Source of the DNA: Kordiimonadales bacterium
Lineage (GTDB): Bacteria > Pseudomonadota > Alphaproteobacteria > Sphingomonadales > Kordiimonadaceae
NCBI GenBank assembly: GCA_002401685.1
Contig: NVTU01000015.1
Span: 1-60,315 of the forward strand
DNA: 60,315 nt
Reading direction: 5' to 3'
The position numbers and the translations under genes are program-made. Each line of letters opens with the position of its first letter. Within the stretch, counting starts at the first letter, position 1. Positions 52,896-60,315 of this stretch are shown piece by piece. The notes beneath the pieces are model-generated. The model searched no databases. It was given only the letters and a program-made list of their open reading frames with translations, and had not been told where the DNA came from.

Positions 52896-54884
52896 TTGAC
52901 CGAGGATCAGAACCGGACTATCAGCTTAATTGATGCCGCCAACCGGCTTGTAAAAATTGGAGATTTCAGAGCTGCGCAGCAACGCTCTGAAGAGGCCCTT
53001 TCTTTTGATCCTGAGCACCGTGAAGCGCTGTATTTACTCGCAGTTTCGTTGCGGTACCAACAACAAACCGGTGGGGCGCTCGACGCCCTCGACAGATTGA
53101 AACGGGCACGCCCAAACTACGGTCGGGCTTACCAGGAAGAGGGCCATATTCACCGATTGATGGGTGAGAGAGATCTGGCAATTAGCGCATATGAAGAGGC
53201 TGTGCGCCGCAATTCATCCTTGAAAGCCAGCTGGAAAATGCTGACGAAACTATACGGCGATAGTGGCCAGCAAGACGCGTTGGAAAATGCCAAAAAGCAT
53301 TTTGAGTATCTTACTGCTTTGCCGCTAGAACTACGGAGTGTCATAAGTTTTACGCATGAAGAAAAATTGGATAAGGCAGAGGCCTTATGTAGGAAATTTC
53401 TGCAGAAAACACCGCATCATGTTGAGGCGATGCGGTTGTTAGCCGTGATCGGTATTGAGCGGCAAGTCTATGACGAGGCTGAATTTTTACTTGAAAGTTG
53501 TTTGGAACTTGAGCCAACAAATACGCGCGCACACTTAGATTATGTGTCCGTATTACATAAGCGGCAACGTTTCGCGCGTGCGCACGCAGAGGCAAAAATT
53601 CTAACCGAAGTATTCCCGAACAATATGGCTTACAAGGTATTGTTTGCTAACGAATGCTGCGCCGTGGGCGATTATAAAACAGCTCTAACCATTTACGAGT
53701 TGGCCTTGCAGGCCATGCCTGAAAATGCAGGCCTATATTTGGCACAGGGTCACGCACTTAAAACAGTTGGCCGCTACGGCGATGCGATTGTGGCGTATCA
53801 GGCTGCCCTAGCTGTGGATGCTACTTTTGGAGAAGCCTATTGGAGCCTTGCCAACTTAAAGACATACGATTTTTCTGCCTCTGAGCGGGAGGAAATGGAT
53901 AAATTGCTTGAGGGACCGGCTTTGCCAAAAAGCGTCCGTACTTTTCTTTATTTTGCTCGCGGGAAAGCCTACGAAGACCGCGACGAATTTGATGCAGCAT
54001 TCGAGCATTATGATCACGGCAACAATCTAAAACATGCTTTAACCCGGCATAATCCGGACCGCATGACGGCTACACTTGCAGCGCAGAAAAATATTTGCAC
54101 AGGGTCGTTTTTCAAAAATCTGCCGCAGGGCGGATGCCTGGAAGAAAGCCCCATCTTTATTGTTGGTTTACCGCGTGCCGGCTCAACGTTGGTGGAGCAA
54201 ATTTTAGCATCTCACTTCGATGTGGAAGGCACAATGGAACTGCCGGACATACCTGCAATAGCTCACGGGTTGTCGGGTTCGCGACGGCGATCAACACAAG
54301 AAGACTATCCTGATGTGCTGGCGGCGTTAACGCCTGAGAAAAGAACCGCACTTGGTAAGTCTTATATTCGAAACACGATGGTTCACCGAAAAGGGCAAAG
54401 GTTTTTTACCGACAAAATGCCAAATAATTTTCGTCATATTGGACTGATCCATATGATCCTGCCCAACGCGAAAATTATTGATATTCGTCGTGGTGCTCTT
54501 GATTGTTGCCTGAGTAACTTCAAACAGCTGTTTGCAGAAGGGCAGGAATTTAGTTATTCGCTCTCTGATCTGGCGCAATATTACCGTGATTACACTGATT
54601 TGATGGCACACTATGACGCAGCGTTGCCGGGCAAAATATTGCATGTGCAATATGAAACCTTGGTGGAAGATTTGGAAAATCAAGTGGGCCGGATATTGGC
54701 CCATTGTGGTTTGCCGTTTGATGCCAATTGTTTGAGCTTTCACCGCAATGACCGGGCGGTCCGAACTCCTAGTTCTGAACAGGTCCGAAAACCTATCTCG
54801 TCGGATAGTGTTGGTTATTGGCGAAACTTCTCGTCCCATCTTTCGCCGCTACAGCCCTATGTTGCAGCCACTTGGTTTGGTTAA
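52896..54884 (+). CDS. TPR-sulfotransferase fusion protein
   Basis: 662 residues from a TTG with AGGAGCG upstream. The first 350 residues are tetratricopeptide repeats. The C-terminal 280 residues are a sulfotransferase-type domain with PAPS-binding IVGLPRAGSTLVEQILASH and the later KIIDIRRGALDCCLSNF. This fusion is often found beside TonB-dependent receptors in Alpha- and Gammaproteobacteria, where it is thought to act on an exported or receptor-linked substrate. It lies 46 bp after the receptor. Confidence 0.85.
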   Translation: MTEDQNRTISLIDAANRLVKIGDFRAAQQRSEEALSFDPEHREALYLLAVSLRYQQQTGGALDALDRLKRARPNYGRAYQEEGHIHRLMGERDLAISAYEEAVRRNSSLKASWKMLTKLYGDSGQQDALENAKKHFEYLTALPLELRSVISFTHEEKLDKAEALCRKFLQKTPHHVEAMRLLAVIGIERQVYDEAEFLLESCLELEPTNTRAHLDYVSVLHKRQRFARAHAEAKILTEVFPNNMAYKVLFANECCAVGDYKTALTIYELALQAMPENAGLYLAQGHALKTVGRYGDAIVAYQAALAVDATFGEAYWSLANLKTYDFSASEREEMDKLLEGPALPKSVRTFLYFARGKAYEDRDEFDAAFEHYDHGNNLKHALTRHNPDRMTATLAAQKNICTGSFFKNLPQGGCLEESPIFIVGLPRAGSTLVEQILASHFDVEGTMELPDIPAIAHGLSGSRRRSTQEDYPDVLAALTPEKRTALGKSYIRNTMVHRKGQRFFTDKMPNNFRHIGLIHMILPNAKIIDIRRGALDCCLSNFKQLFAEGQEFSYSLSDLAQYYRDYTDLMAHYDAALPGKILHVQYETLVEDLENQVGRILAHCGLPFDANCLSFHRNDRAVRTPSSEQVRKPISSDSVGYWRNFSSHLSPLQPYVAATWFG

Positions 54885-54961
54885 GTTTGAGATAGGAGAA
54901 CCCGCAAATACCGGAGGTTTTCTCGCCAATCCTTTTGCTATCTTGGAAAAAGGGGAGCCCG

Positions 54962-55129
54962 ATGAAGCTTACGGAAAACCTATATTTTTTGAAAGGGTGC
55001 CTTGCCTCGCTTTGCGGCGACCATTTGCTAAGAATGACGAAGGACATAGAAAAGAGGAGCTGTGAATTTGAGTATTTGCGTGACGTGCCTTGCAGGCTAC
55101 AGGCGCTAGTTCGAGAAACTAATGAATGA
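54962..55129 (+). CDS. Possible small ORF after the TPR-sulfotransferase
   Basis: 55 codons; GGGGAG lies four nt before the ATG. The product has several Cys and is helical and charged. No family recognised. The 292-bp interval 54885-55176 is otherwise gene-free, so this may be chance. Confidence 0.25.
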   Translation: MKLTENLYFLKGCLASLCGDHLLRMTKDIEKRSCEFEYLRDVPCRLQALVRETNE

Positions 55130-55176
55130 CGGCCAAAGAGTTTACTGATGAATGAAAAACGCTGGCAAACTATGCC

Positions 55177-55653
55177 TTACAAACTGATGTTCAGGGCTGT
55201 TTGGTCTTTTACTTCTTCCATCACCGGGAAGGATGATGTTTGGTGAACACACGGCAGTTCCGAGATCACATCTCCAAGCAGTTCACGGTAGGCGGCCATA
55301 TCTGCTGTGCGAATTTTTAGCAAATAATCAAAGCCGCCTGAAAGCATATGGCATACAAGAATTTCCGGTATGTTTTTTACTGCTTCGTTGAATTTTTCAA
55401 GGCTACGCCGTGTAGTGCTTTCCAGTTTGACCTGCACATAAACTAGGTGCCCATGCTCCATCTTTTGCGGGTCGAGGTCTGCCCTATATCCTAAAATAAA
55501 GCCGTCCCGCTCCAATTTTCGCAGGCGCTGCAGACAAGGTGATTTGCTTAGATTAACCTGCTCCGCCAGATCAACAATTGAAATGCGGCCATCCCTTTGG
55601 ACGGCATCAAGAATGCGTTTGTCGATACTGTCCAATGACCTGCAATTTTTCAT
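55177..55653 (-). CDS. Lrp/AsnC-family regulator, probable putA activator
   Basis: 158 residues. N-terminal helix-turn-helix (IDKRILDAVQRDGRISIVDL, VNLSKSPCLQRLRKLERDGFI) and C-terminal RAM ligand-binding domain (VKLESTTRR, VCHMLSGGFDYLLKIRT). It is divergent from putA across 124 bp. In many alphaproteobacteria an Lrp-type PutR regulates putA in response to proline, and PutA here lacks its own DNA-binding domain, which agrees. Confidence 0.88.
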   Translation of the reverse strand: MKNCRSLDSIDKRILDAVQRDGRISIVDLAEQVNLSKSPCLQRLRKLERDGFILGYRADLDPQKMEHGHLVYVQVKLESTTRRSLEKFNEAVKNIPEILVCHMLSGGFDYLLKIRTADMAAYRELLGDVISELPCVHQTSSFPVMEEVKDQTALNISL

Positions 55654-55777
55654 TTATCGAACCTTATGATCAGTTTTTTGAGACTCTACAGTCTTTTGGG
55701 CATGTAACATACAAAAATTCGGTCCCATAGACCGGTAAAATATCCGACAATCGACTTGCAGGTGAATATAGAGGAGC
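55654..55777. promoter_or_regulatory. Divergent Lrp-putA control region
   Basis: 124 bp between divergent start codons. It carries CGGTC/GACCG around CCATA (near 55720-55734) and AT-rich flanks suited to Lrp-type binding. putA is preceded by a strong GAGGAG. Specific promoter elements are not resolved by eye. Confidence 0.4.
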
Positions 55778-58700
55778 ATGGGCGTGGTAAAAACAGTTTT
55801 AGGAACAACAAAGGCCCATCTGCAGAAGCTGCAACAGCTTTATTTAGCAGGCGAACAGTTCGTCCTTAACCAGTTATTACAGACGACTGAACTGTCGGGA
55901 GATGACCGTGCGCACATTCACGAAACCGCCGTGGATCTCGGTGAAAGTGCCCGCGAAGGAGCGCAGCGCGGCCAGCTGATCGATACCTTCCTGCAGGAAT
56001 ATGGGCTTTCCACTGAAGAAGGCGTAACTCTAATGCGCTTGGCAGAATCGCTTATTCGCACGCCGGATACAGCTACCGCTCATATTCTAATGCGAGATAA
56101 AGTTGGCTCTGGCAATTGGTCCAGACACGCCGCTCAGTCCAATTCCAAAATAGTTAATCTGTCCACGCGTGGTTTGCAGCTTTCCACGGCCTGGATTTCC
56201 GCCACCGGCGGTGCGCGCGCTAAAAACTTGCTGGCACGTATGGGAGACAGCGTGCTCTACGCTGCTGTGTCTCAAGCTGTGGCCCTGATGGGTACCCATT
56301 TTGTGCTGGGGAATACCATTGCCCAAGCCATCGACAGTTCGAAAGAACAGGAGGGCGAAGGCTATGCTTTTTCCTATGATATGCTGGGGGAAGCGGCCCA
56401 CACTAACGAAGATGCCGCCAAATACTTCGAAGCCTACAAGCAAGCGGTAAACAAGCTGGCAGAGGGCGCAGGTGCCTACCAAAACTTTGCAGACGCGCCC
56501 GGCATTTCTGTGAAATTATCCGCACTGCATCCGCGTTACGAATATGTGCAGCGTCACATTTGTGTGCCCGATTTGGTCGCCCGCGTTAAAGAACTGGCAC
56601 TTGTTGCAAAACAGTCTGGCATGAGCCTCACCATTGATGCTGAGGAAGCTGACAGGCTTGAGGTCTCGCTTGAAATTATAGAGCAGTTATTGGCTGATCC
56701 AGACCTCGCTGGCTGGGGCGGTTTGGGCATTGTGGTGCAGGCCTACCAAAAGCGAGCAACGGCCGTTGTTCGCTTGCTGACAGATATGGCCACGACAGCG
56801 AGGCGCCCGATTATGGTGCGGCTTGTGAAGGGTGCTTATTGGGATAGCGAGATTAAACGCGCGCAGGAATTGGGGCTTGCCAGTTACCCGGTCTTCACCA
56901 GGAAAGAAAACACCGACACCAGCTATTTGGCTTGCGCTCGGCTGCTCTTTAAAGCCGGTGATATTATTTTCCCACAGTTCGCTACCCACAATGCGCACAC
57001 GGCCGCGGTGATTATGCATATGGCCGGGGACAGCAAACGCTACGAGTTTCAGCGTCTGCACGGTATGGGAAAATCCCTGCACGAAAACCTGATCGATAAG
57101 GCTGGTGTGCGTAGCCGAATTTATGCGCCAGTAGGCCAGCACAAAGATTTGCTGCCTTATCTTGTAAGGCGTTTGCTGGAAAACGGCGCTAACAGTTCTT
57201 TTGTAAACCAGCTGATCGACCCCGCGATTGAGATCGACGAAATTGTCCGTGACCCTATGGCGCAAGTTGAAGAAAATAGTAGCGCGCAAAACCCCGCGAT
57301 TGTTACCCCGACTGATCTGTTCAGCGGCGAAAGGCGGTCAGCAAAAGGGTTGGACCTAACGCATTCGCTCGAGGTGGCTGAAGTGTCTGATATTTTGCAG
57401 GCGGTAAAGCCGTTCAAAGCAGCATCTATCGTGTGCGGCGTTGATGTAAGCGGCACAGAAAAGCAGGTGTCCTGCCCAACCGACGGCAGCTTTGTCGGTA
57501 CCGTTCAGTACGGTACAGAGGCTGCGATTGATGAGGCAATCAGCGCGGCGGCGGTATCTGGTTGGTTAACAGACAGCACGGCCACGGAGCGTGCGGCCTG
57601 CATGAATAAAGCTGCGGATTTGCTGGAAGAACAAGCCGCTGTTTTCATTCAGCTGTGCGTAAAAGAGGCTGGAAAGTCCCTGCGGGATACAATTGCCGAG
57701 CTCCGCGAAGCCATCGACTTTTGCCGCTATTATGCTGGTGAGGCAATAAGCGATCGTATGGCTGACCGCACACCGCTTGGTGTCGTGGCTTGTATTTCGC
57801 CGTGGAATTTTCCGCTCGCCATCTTCCTTGGCCAGATAGCCGCAGCGCTGTCAGCAGGCAATACGGTGGTAGTGAAACCAGCCGCACAAACGCAGTTGAT
57901 CGCCTACGAAGCTGTCAGGTTGATGCATAGAGCTGGCGTGCCCAAGGATGCGCTGCATCTGATCCTCGGCGAAGGCCGCATCCTCGGCGCGCATCTTGTT
58001 GCGGCACAAGGCATAGCAGGCGTGTGTTTTACGGGCTCAACGGCTACAGCCAAACACATCGCCGCGAGCCTCGCTGATACAGGCAAGGCTTTGGTGCCGC
58101 TGATTGCGGAAACCGGTGGCATCAACGTAATGATAATCGATTCGACCGCACTCCTTGAGCAAGCGGTTACGGATGTTGTTGCCGCTGCGTTCCAAAGCGC
58201 TGGGCAGCGCTGCTCGGCTTGCCGCATTGTCTGCGTGCAGGAAGATGTAGCCGATGATTTTGAGGTGATGCTTAAGGGGTCGATGGATCTGCTCACCCTT
58301 GGTGATCCGTCGGACTTGAGCACAGATGTAGGCCCGGTGATTGATGCCGACGCCCGCCAAGGGCTCCAGTTATATATTGCCCAAATGCGCGGCGAATTCT
58401 CGGTGCTTTCAGAAACCAAATTGCCTGCGAATTTACCGGCCGGGCATTTTGTTGCACCGATCGCTTTCAGTGTGCCAAATGTATCTGCCGTAAAGCACGA
58501 AGTGTTTGGCCCCGTACTACATATTATACGCTTCAAAGCAGGCCAGCTGCATGCGCTACTCGCAGAAATAAACGGCACTGGATACGGCTTAACAATGGGC
58601 CTGCACACGCGTATTGATGATCGGGTTGAGCAAGTGAAGGCGCTCGCGACAGTGGGTAATCTTTACGTAAACCGTAATCAGATAGGAGCGGTAGTCGGCA

Positions 58701-59482
58701 CGCAGCCCTTCGGCGGTGAAGGCCTTTCCGGCACAGGCCCTAAAGCGGGGGGTCCCCACTATCTGCGGCGTTTGTCAAAACCTGCTGATAGGATTACCGG
58801 AACGGGCGCTGCAATAGCATCTGCTCAAAAACCATTTATTTCGGAAGCCGGCGCTTCGGCTGAAAACTGGCAGGTTCGGCGGGCTCAACAGGCATTTTTA
58901 GTGAGTAAGGCTTTGGACCGAGCGGCCATTTTGCACCGCGCGACAGAATTTCTGTCTCAGAGCACTGACGTTGATGCCTTATTTGCGCAGGATTGTGCGG
59001 CGACAGTCGAAACTATTTACACAGTACCTCACATATTGCCGGGGCCAACAGGGGAAACCAACACGCTGTCTCTCCATGCGCGCGGTGTTCTGCTGTGTAT
59101 CGGCGGCGACGCGAAAACAGTATTGAACCAGCAAATCCTCCGTGCCTTAGCGGCGGGGAATAGCGTGATCGCCATTTCTCAAGCAAGTGAAAAAGCCGCA
59201 GCGAATGATCTCTTCCACGCTTTGAACAAAGCAGGCCTGCCCAAAGCACTGCTAACGTTTGCGGATGCAGGCGACATCAACGCATTGCTTTCAGCAGCGA
59301 TTGACGGCGTCGTATGTGATGGCGCTCAGCGAGAAGCCGTGGCGCACGCGCTCTACAAACGCGACGGCGCAATCATCCCGCTGCTGTCCGTGCATGACGA
59401 TGCCGAACGTTTCTGCGTAGAACGCACCGTCTCAATCGATACAACAGCCGCAGGCGGCAACGCTAGCCTGTTGGCGATCTAA
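55778..59482 (+). CDS. putA: Bifunctional proline dehydrogenase / glutamate-semialdehyde dehydrogenase PutA
   Basis: 1234 residues. The proline dehydrogenase domain (about 175-480) has ISVKLSALHPRYE, SLTIDAEEAD, RLVKGAYWDSEIK and FATHNAHTAA. The aldehyde dehydrogenase domain (about 570-1000) has CISPWNFPLAIF, ETGGINVMIID (catalytic E778) and FQSAGQRCSACR (catalytic C812). A C-terminal ALDH-like extension fills about 1020-1234. It oxidises proline to glutamate at the membrane. The ribbon-helix-helix N-terminus of enterobacterial PutA is absent. Regulated by the divergent Lrp protein. Confidence 0.95.
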   Translation: MGVVKTVLGTTKAHLQKLQQLYLAGEQFVLNQLLQTTELSGDDRAHIHETAVDLGESAREGAQRGQLIDTFLQEYGLSTEEGVTLMRLAESLIRTPDTATAHILMRDKVGSGNWSRHAAQSNSKIVNLSTRGLQLSTAWISATGGARAKNLLARMGDSVLYAAVSQAVALMGTHFVLGNTIAQAIDSSKEQEGEGYAFSYDMLGEAAHTNEDAAKYFEAYKQAVNKLAEGAGAYQNFADAPGISVKLSALHPRYEYVQRHICVPDLVARVKELALVAKQSGMSLTIDAEEADRLEVSLEIIEQLLADPDLAGWGGLGIVVQAYQKRATAVVRLLTDMATTARRPIMVRLVKGAYWDSEIKRAQELGLASYPVFTRKENTDTSYLACARLLFKAGDIIFPQFATHNAHTAAVIMHMAGDSKRYEFQRLHGMGKSLHENLIDKAGVRSRIYAPVGQHKDLLPYLVRRLLENGANSSFVNQLIDPAIEIDEIVRDPMAQVEENSSAQNPAIVTPTDLFSGERRSAKGLDLTHSLEVAEVSDILQAVKPFKAASIVCGVDVSGTEKQVSCPTDGSFVGTVQYGTEAAIDEAISAAAVSGWLTDSTATERAACMNKAADLLEEQAAVFIQLCVKEAGKSLRDTIAELREAIDFCRYYAGEAISDRMADRTPLGVVACISPWNFPLAIFLGQIAAALSAGNTVVVKPAAQTQLIAYEAVRLMHRAGVPKDALHLILGEGRILGAHLVAAQGIAGVCFTGSTATAKHIAASLADTGKALVPLIAETGGINVMIIDSTALLEQAVTDVVAAAFQSAGQRCSACRIVCVQEDVADDFEVMLKGSMDLLTLGDPSDLSTDVGPVIDADARQGLQLYIAQMRGEFSVLSETKLPANLPAGHFVAPIAFSVPNVSAVKHEVFGPVLHIIRFKAGQLHALLAEINGTGYGLTMGLHTRIDDRVEQVKALATVGNLYVNRNQIGAVVGTQPFGGEGLSGTGPKAGGPHYLRRLSKPADRITGTGAAIASAQKPFISEAGASAENWQVRRAQQAFLVSKALDRAAILHRATEFLSQSTDVDALFAQDCAATVETIYTVPHILPGPTGETNTLSLHARGVLLCIGGDAKTVLNQQILRALAAGNSVIAISQASEKAAANDLFHALNKAGLPKALLTFADAGDINALLSAAIDGVVCDGAQREAVAHALYKRDGAIIPLLSVHDDAERFCVERTVSIDTTAAGGNASLLAI

Positions 59483-59489
59483 TATGAAC

Positions 59490-59520
59490 AGAAGTATTGG
59501 CAGTAGCTGCCGATACTTCT
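59490..59520. terminator. Terminator between putA and the binding-protein gene
   Basis: AGAAGTATTGGCAG (59490-59503) pairs with CTGCCGATACTTCT (59507-59520), a 14-bp stem with one G-T pair and a TAG loop. TTCCTTTT follows on the plus strand. It lies 8 bp after putA and 7 bp before the convergent gene's stop, so it serves both. Confidence 0.82.
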
Positions 59521-59526
59521 TTCCTT

Positions 59527-60315
59527 TTACTCAGCCCGTGGTGTGGCGGCCCAGCTTTTTAGCAGCTCGTCATAATCTACGGTGATGCCTTGTGGTTTTT
59601 CGTTGGCGAGTTTGGGCTTTGGTGAACCTGGCTGGCTTAGCCAATATTCTGGGTCGCGGGGCTTGTTTAGTTTCGGGCCACACTCGCCCTGAATGCCTGC
59701 GCGCTCTAAACGGCGGAGGATTTTGTCTTGTGCTGCGGCGAGGCTATCCATTGCTGCTTGCGGGGTTTTATCGCCCGAGATCGCATCGCCGATATCTTGC
59801 CACCAAAGCTGCGCAAGGCGCGGGTAATCAGGCACGTTGGTACCGGTTGGTGTCCACAGCACGCGGGAGTTTGAGCGGTAAAACTCGATCAACCCGCCTA
59901 GTGATGGCGCGCGTTCTGTCATGCTCTCATCCCAGATATCGCTTTCGCGGATAAACGTCAGGCCCACATGGCTTTTCTTGAGGGATACTGTTTTGGAAGT
60001 TGTAAACTGGGCATAGAGCCACGCTGCCTGTGCGCGTTTCGTCGGTGTTGATTTCATCAGCGTCCAAGCGCCAGTATCTTGGTAGCCAAGCTTCATGCCG
60101 TCTTCATAATAGGCGCCACGCGGGGACGGGGCCATGCGCCACTTGGGCTTGTCGCCGTCCATCACTGCGATGCCAGGTTTTACCATGTCAGCGGTGAAGG
60201 CAGTGTACCAGAAAATCTGCTGCGCGATTGCGCCCTGCGCTGGCACAGGGCCAGATTCGCCGAAGGTCATGCCGCCAGCGGTTGGCGGCGCGTATTTCCC
60301 CAGCCATTCCACGTA
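59527..60315 (-). CDS. Sugar/polyol ABC transporter substrate-binding protein (3' part, partial)
   Basis: 263 codons are open to the right edge with no start, so only the C-terminal half is present. The SBP_bac_1-like part has GPVPAQGAIAQQIFWYTAF, WTLMKSTPTKRAQAAWLYAQF and LAQLWWQDIGDAISG, all typical of carbohydrate CUT1 binding proteins. The CGPKLNKPRDPEYWLSQPG and SPKPKLANEKPQGIT tail resembles glycerol/polyol-type binding proteins in alphaproteobacteria. The remaining transporter genes would lie to the right of the window. Confidence 0.78.
   Translation of the reverse strand, partial: YVEWLGKYAPPTAGGMTFGESGPVPAQGAIAQQIFWYTAFTADMVKPGIAVMDGDKPKWRMAPSPRGAYYEDGMKLGYQDTGAWTLMKSTPTKRAQAAWLYAQFTTSKTVSLKKSHVGLTFIRESDIWDESMTERAPSLGGLIEFYRSNSRVLWTPTGTNVPDYPRLAQLWWQDIGDAISGDKTPQAAMDSLAAAQDKILRRLERAGIQGECGPKLNKPRDPEYWLSQPGSPKPKLANEKPQGITVDYDELLKSWAATPRAE

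Noticed and set aside
54748-55065. 105-codon rightward ORF overlapping the TPR-sulfotransferase end
   Set aside because: Most of it is an out-of-frame copy of the coding end.
1-60315. CRISPR array or complete insertion sequence
   Set aside because: No evenly spaced direct repeats with unique spacers, and no transposase frame, was seen on either strand.

Overview
The window looks like about 60 kb of an alphaproteobacterial chromosome of moderate GC content. The strongest markers are a GcrA cell-cycle regulator (39000-39419), a SUF operon headed by an Rrf2-type regulator, and the argD-argF-hslO gene set. TonB-dependent receptor, OprB-type porin, RTX protein and cytochrome c' genes fit a free-living, probably aquatic, Gram-negative heterotroph. 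Genus cannot be fixed from sequence reading alone.

Region A (1-6001) is best read as the right part of an integrated element. It ends in a 32-bp 3' fragment of a tRNA gene (5970-6001: T-arm, acceptor 3' strand and CCA, no 5' part), the usual scar of integration into a tRNA gene. Inside lie a large STAND-type NTPase with a nuclease-like N-terminus that runs off the left edge (candidate anti-phage defence), an XRE-type regulator, an HUH rolling-circle Rep, a divergent two-TM membrane protein, two small overlapping ORFs and a hairpin-rich stretch that could be an origin. No integrase is in the window.

Region B (6216-28743) is mostly signalling and envelope: a hybrid histidine kinase with REC and HPt domains, an OprB porin, two paralogous exported TPR proteins, an unrecognised four-gene unit (13832-15494: small exported protein, two duplicated membrane proteins, an HTH protein with a membrane tail) behind a palindromic operator-like cluster, tRNA hydroxylase TrhO, hydrolases and small membrane proteins, a GAF histidine kinase, an RTX protein, two solitary periplasmic binding proteins, a lipoprotein hydrolase and a Cys-rich Sel1-like protein.

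Region C (28978-35330) is a complete SUF operon, regulator-sufB-sufC-sufD-sufS-sufT-sufA, transcribed leftwards, with an IscR-type box in front of the regulator. Region D (35493-38027) is an E1 alpha/E1 beta pair of a 2-oxoacid dehydrogenase, coupled to a cytochrome b561-like gene and without E2/E3.

Region E (38355-50140) holds cytochrome c', gcrA, an ABC-2 permease, argD, argF, GST, cupin, ilvE-like, SDR, a DUF5063-like gene, hslO, a DUF418-like membrane protein, a spermidine-synthase-like enzyme and a single-domain response regulator. Region F (50423-60315) holds a TonB receptor followed by a TPR-sulfotransferase, a divergent Lrp regulator/putA pair (PutA without the N-terminal ribbon-helix-helix domain), a shared terminator and the 3' part of a sugar/polyol ABC-transporter binding protein cut by the right edge.
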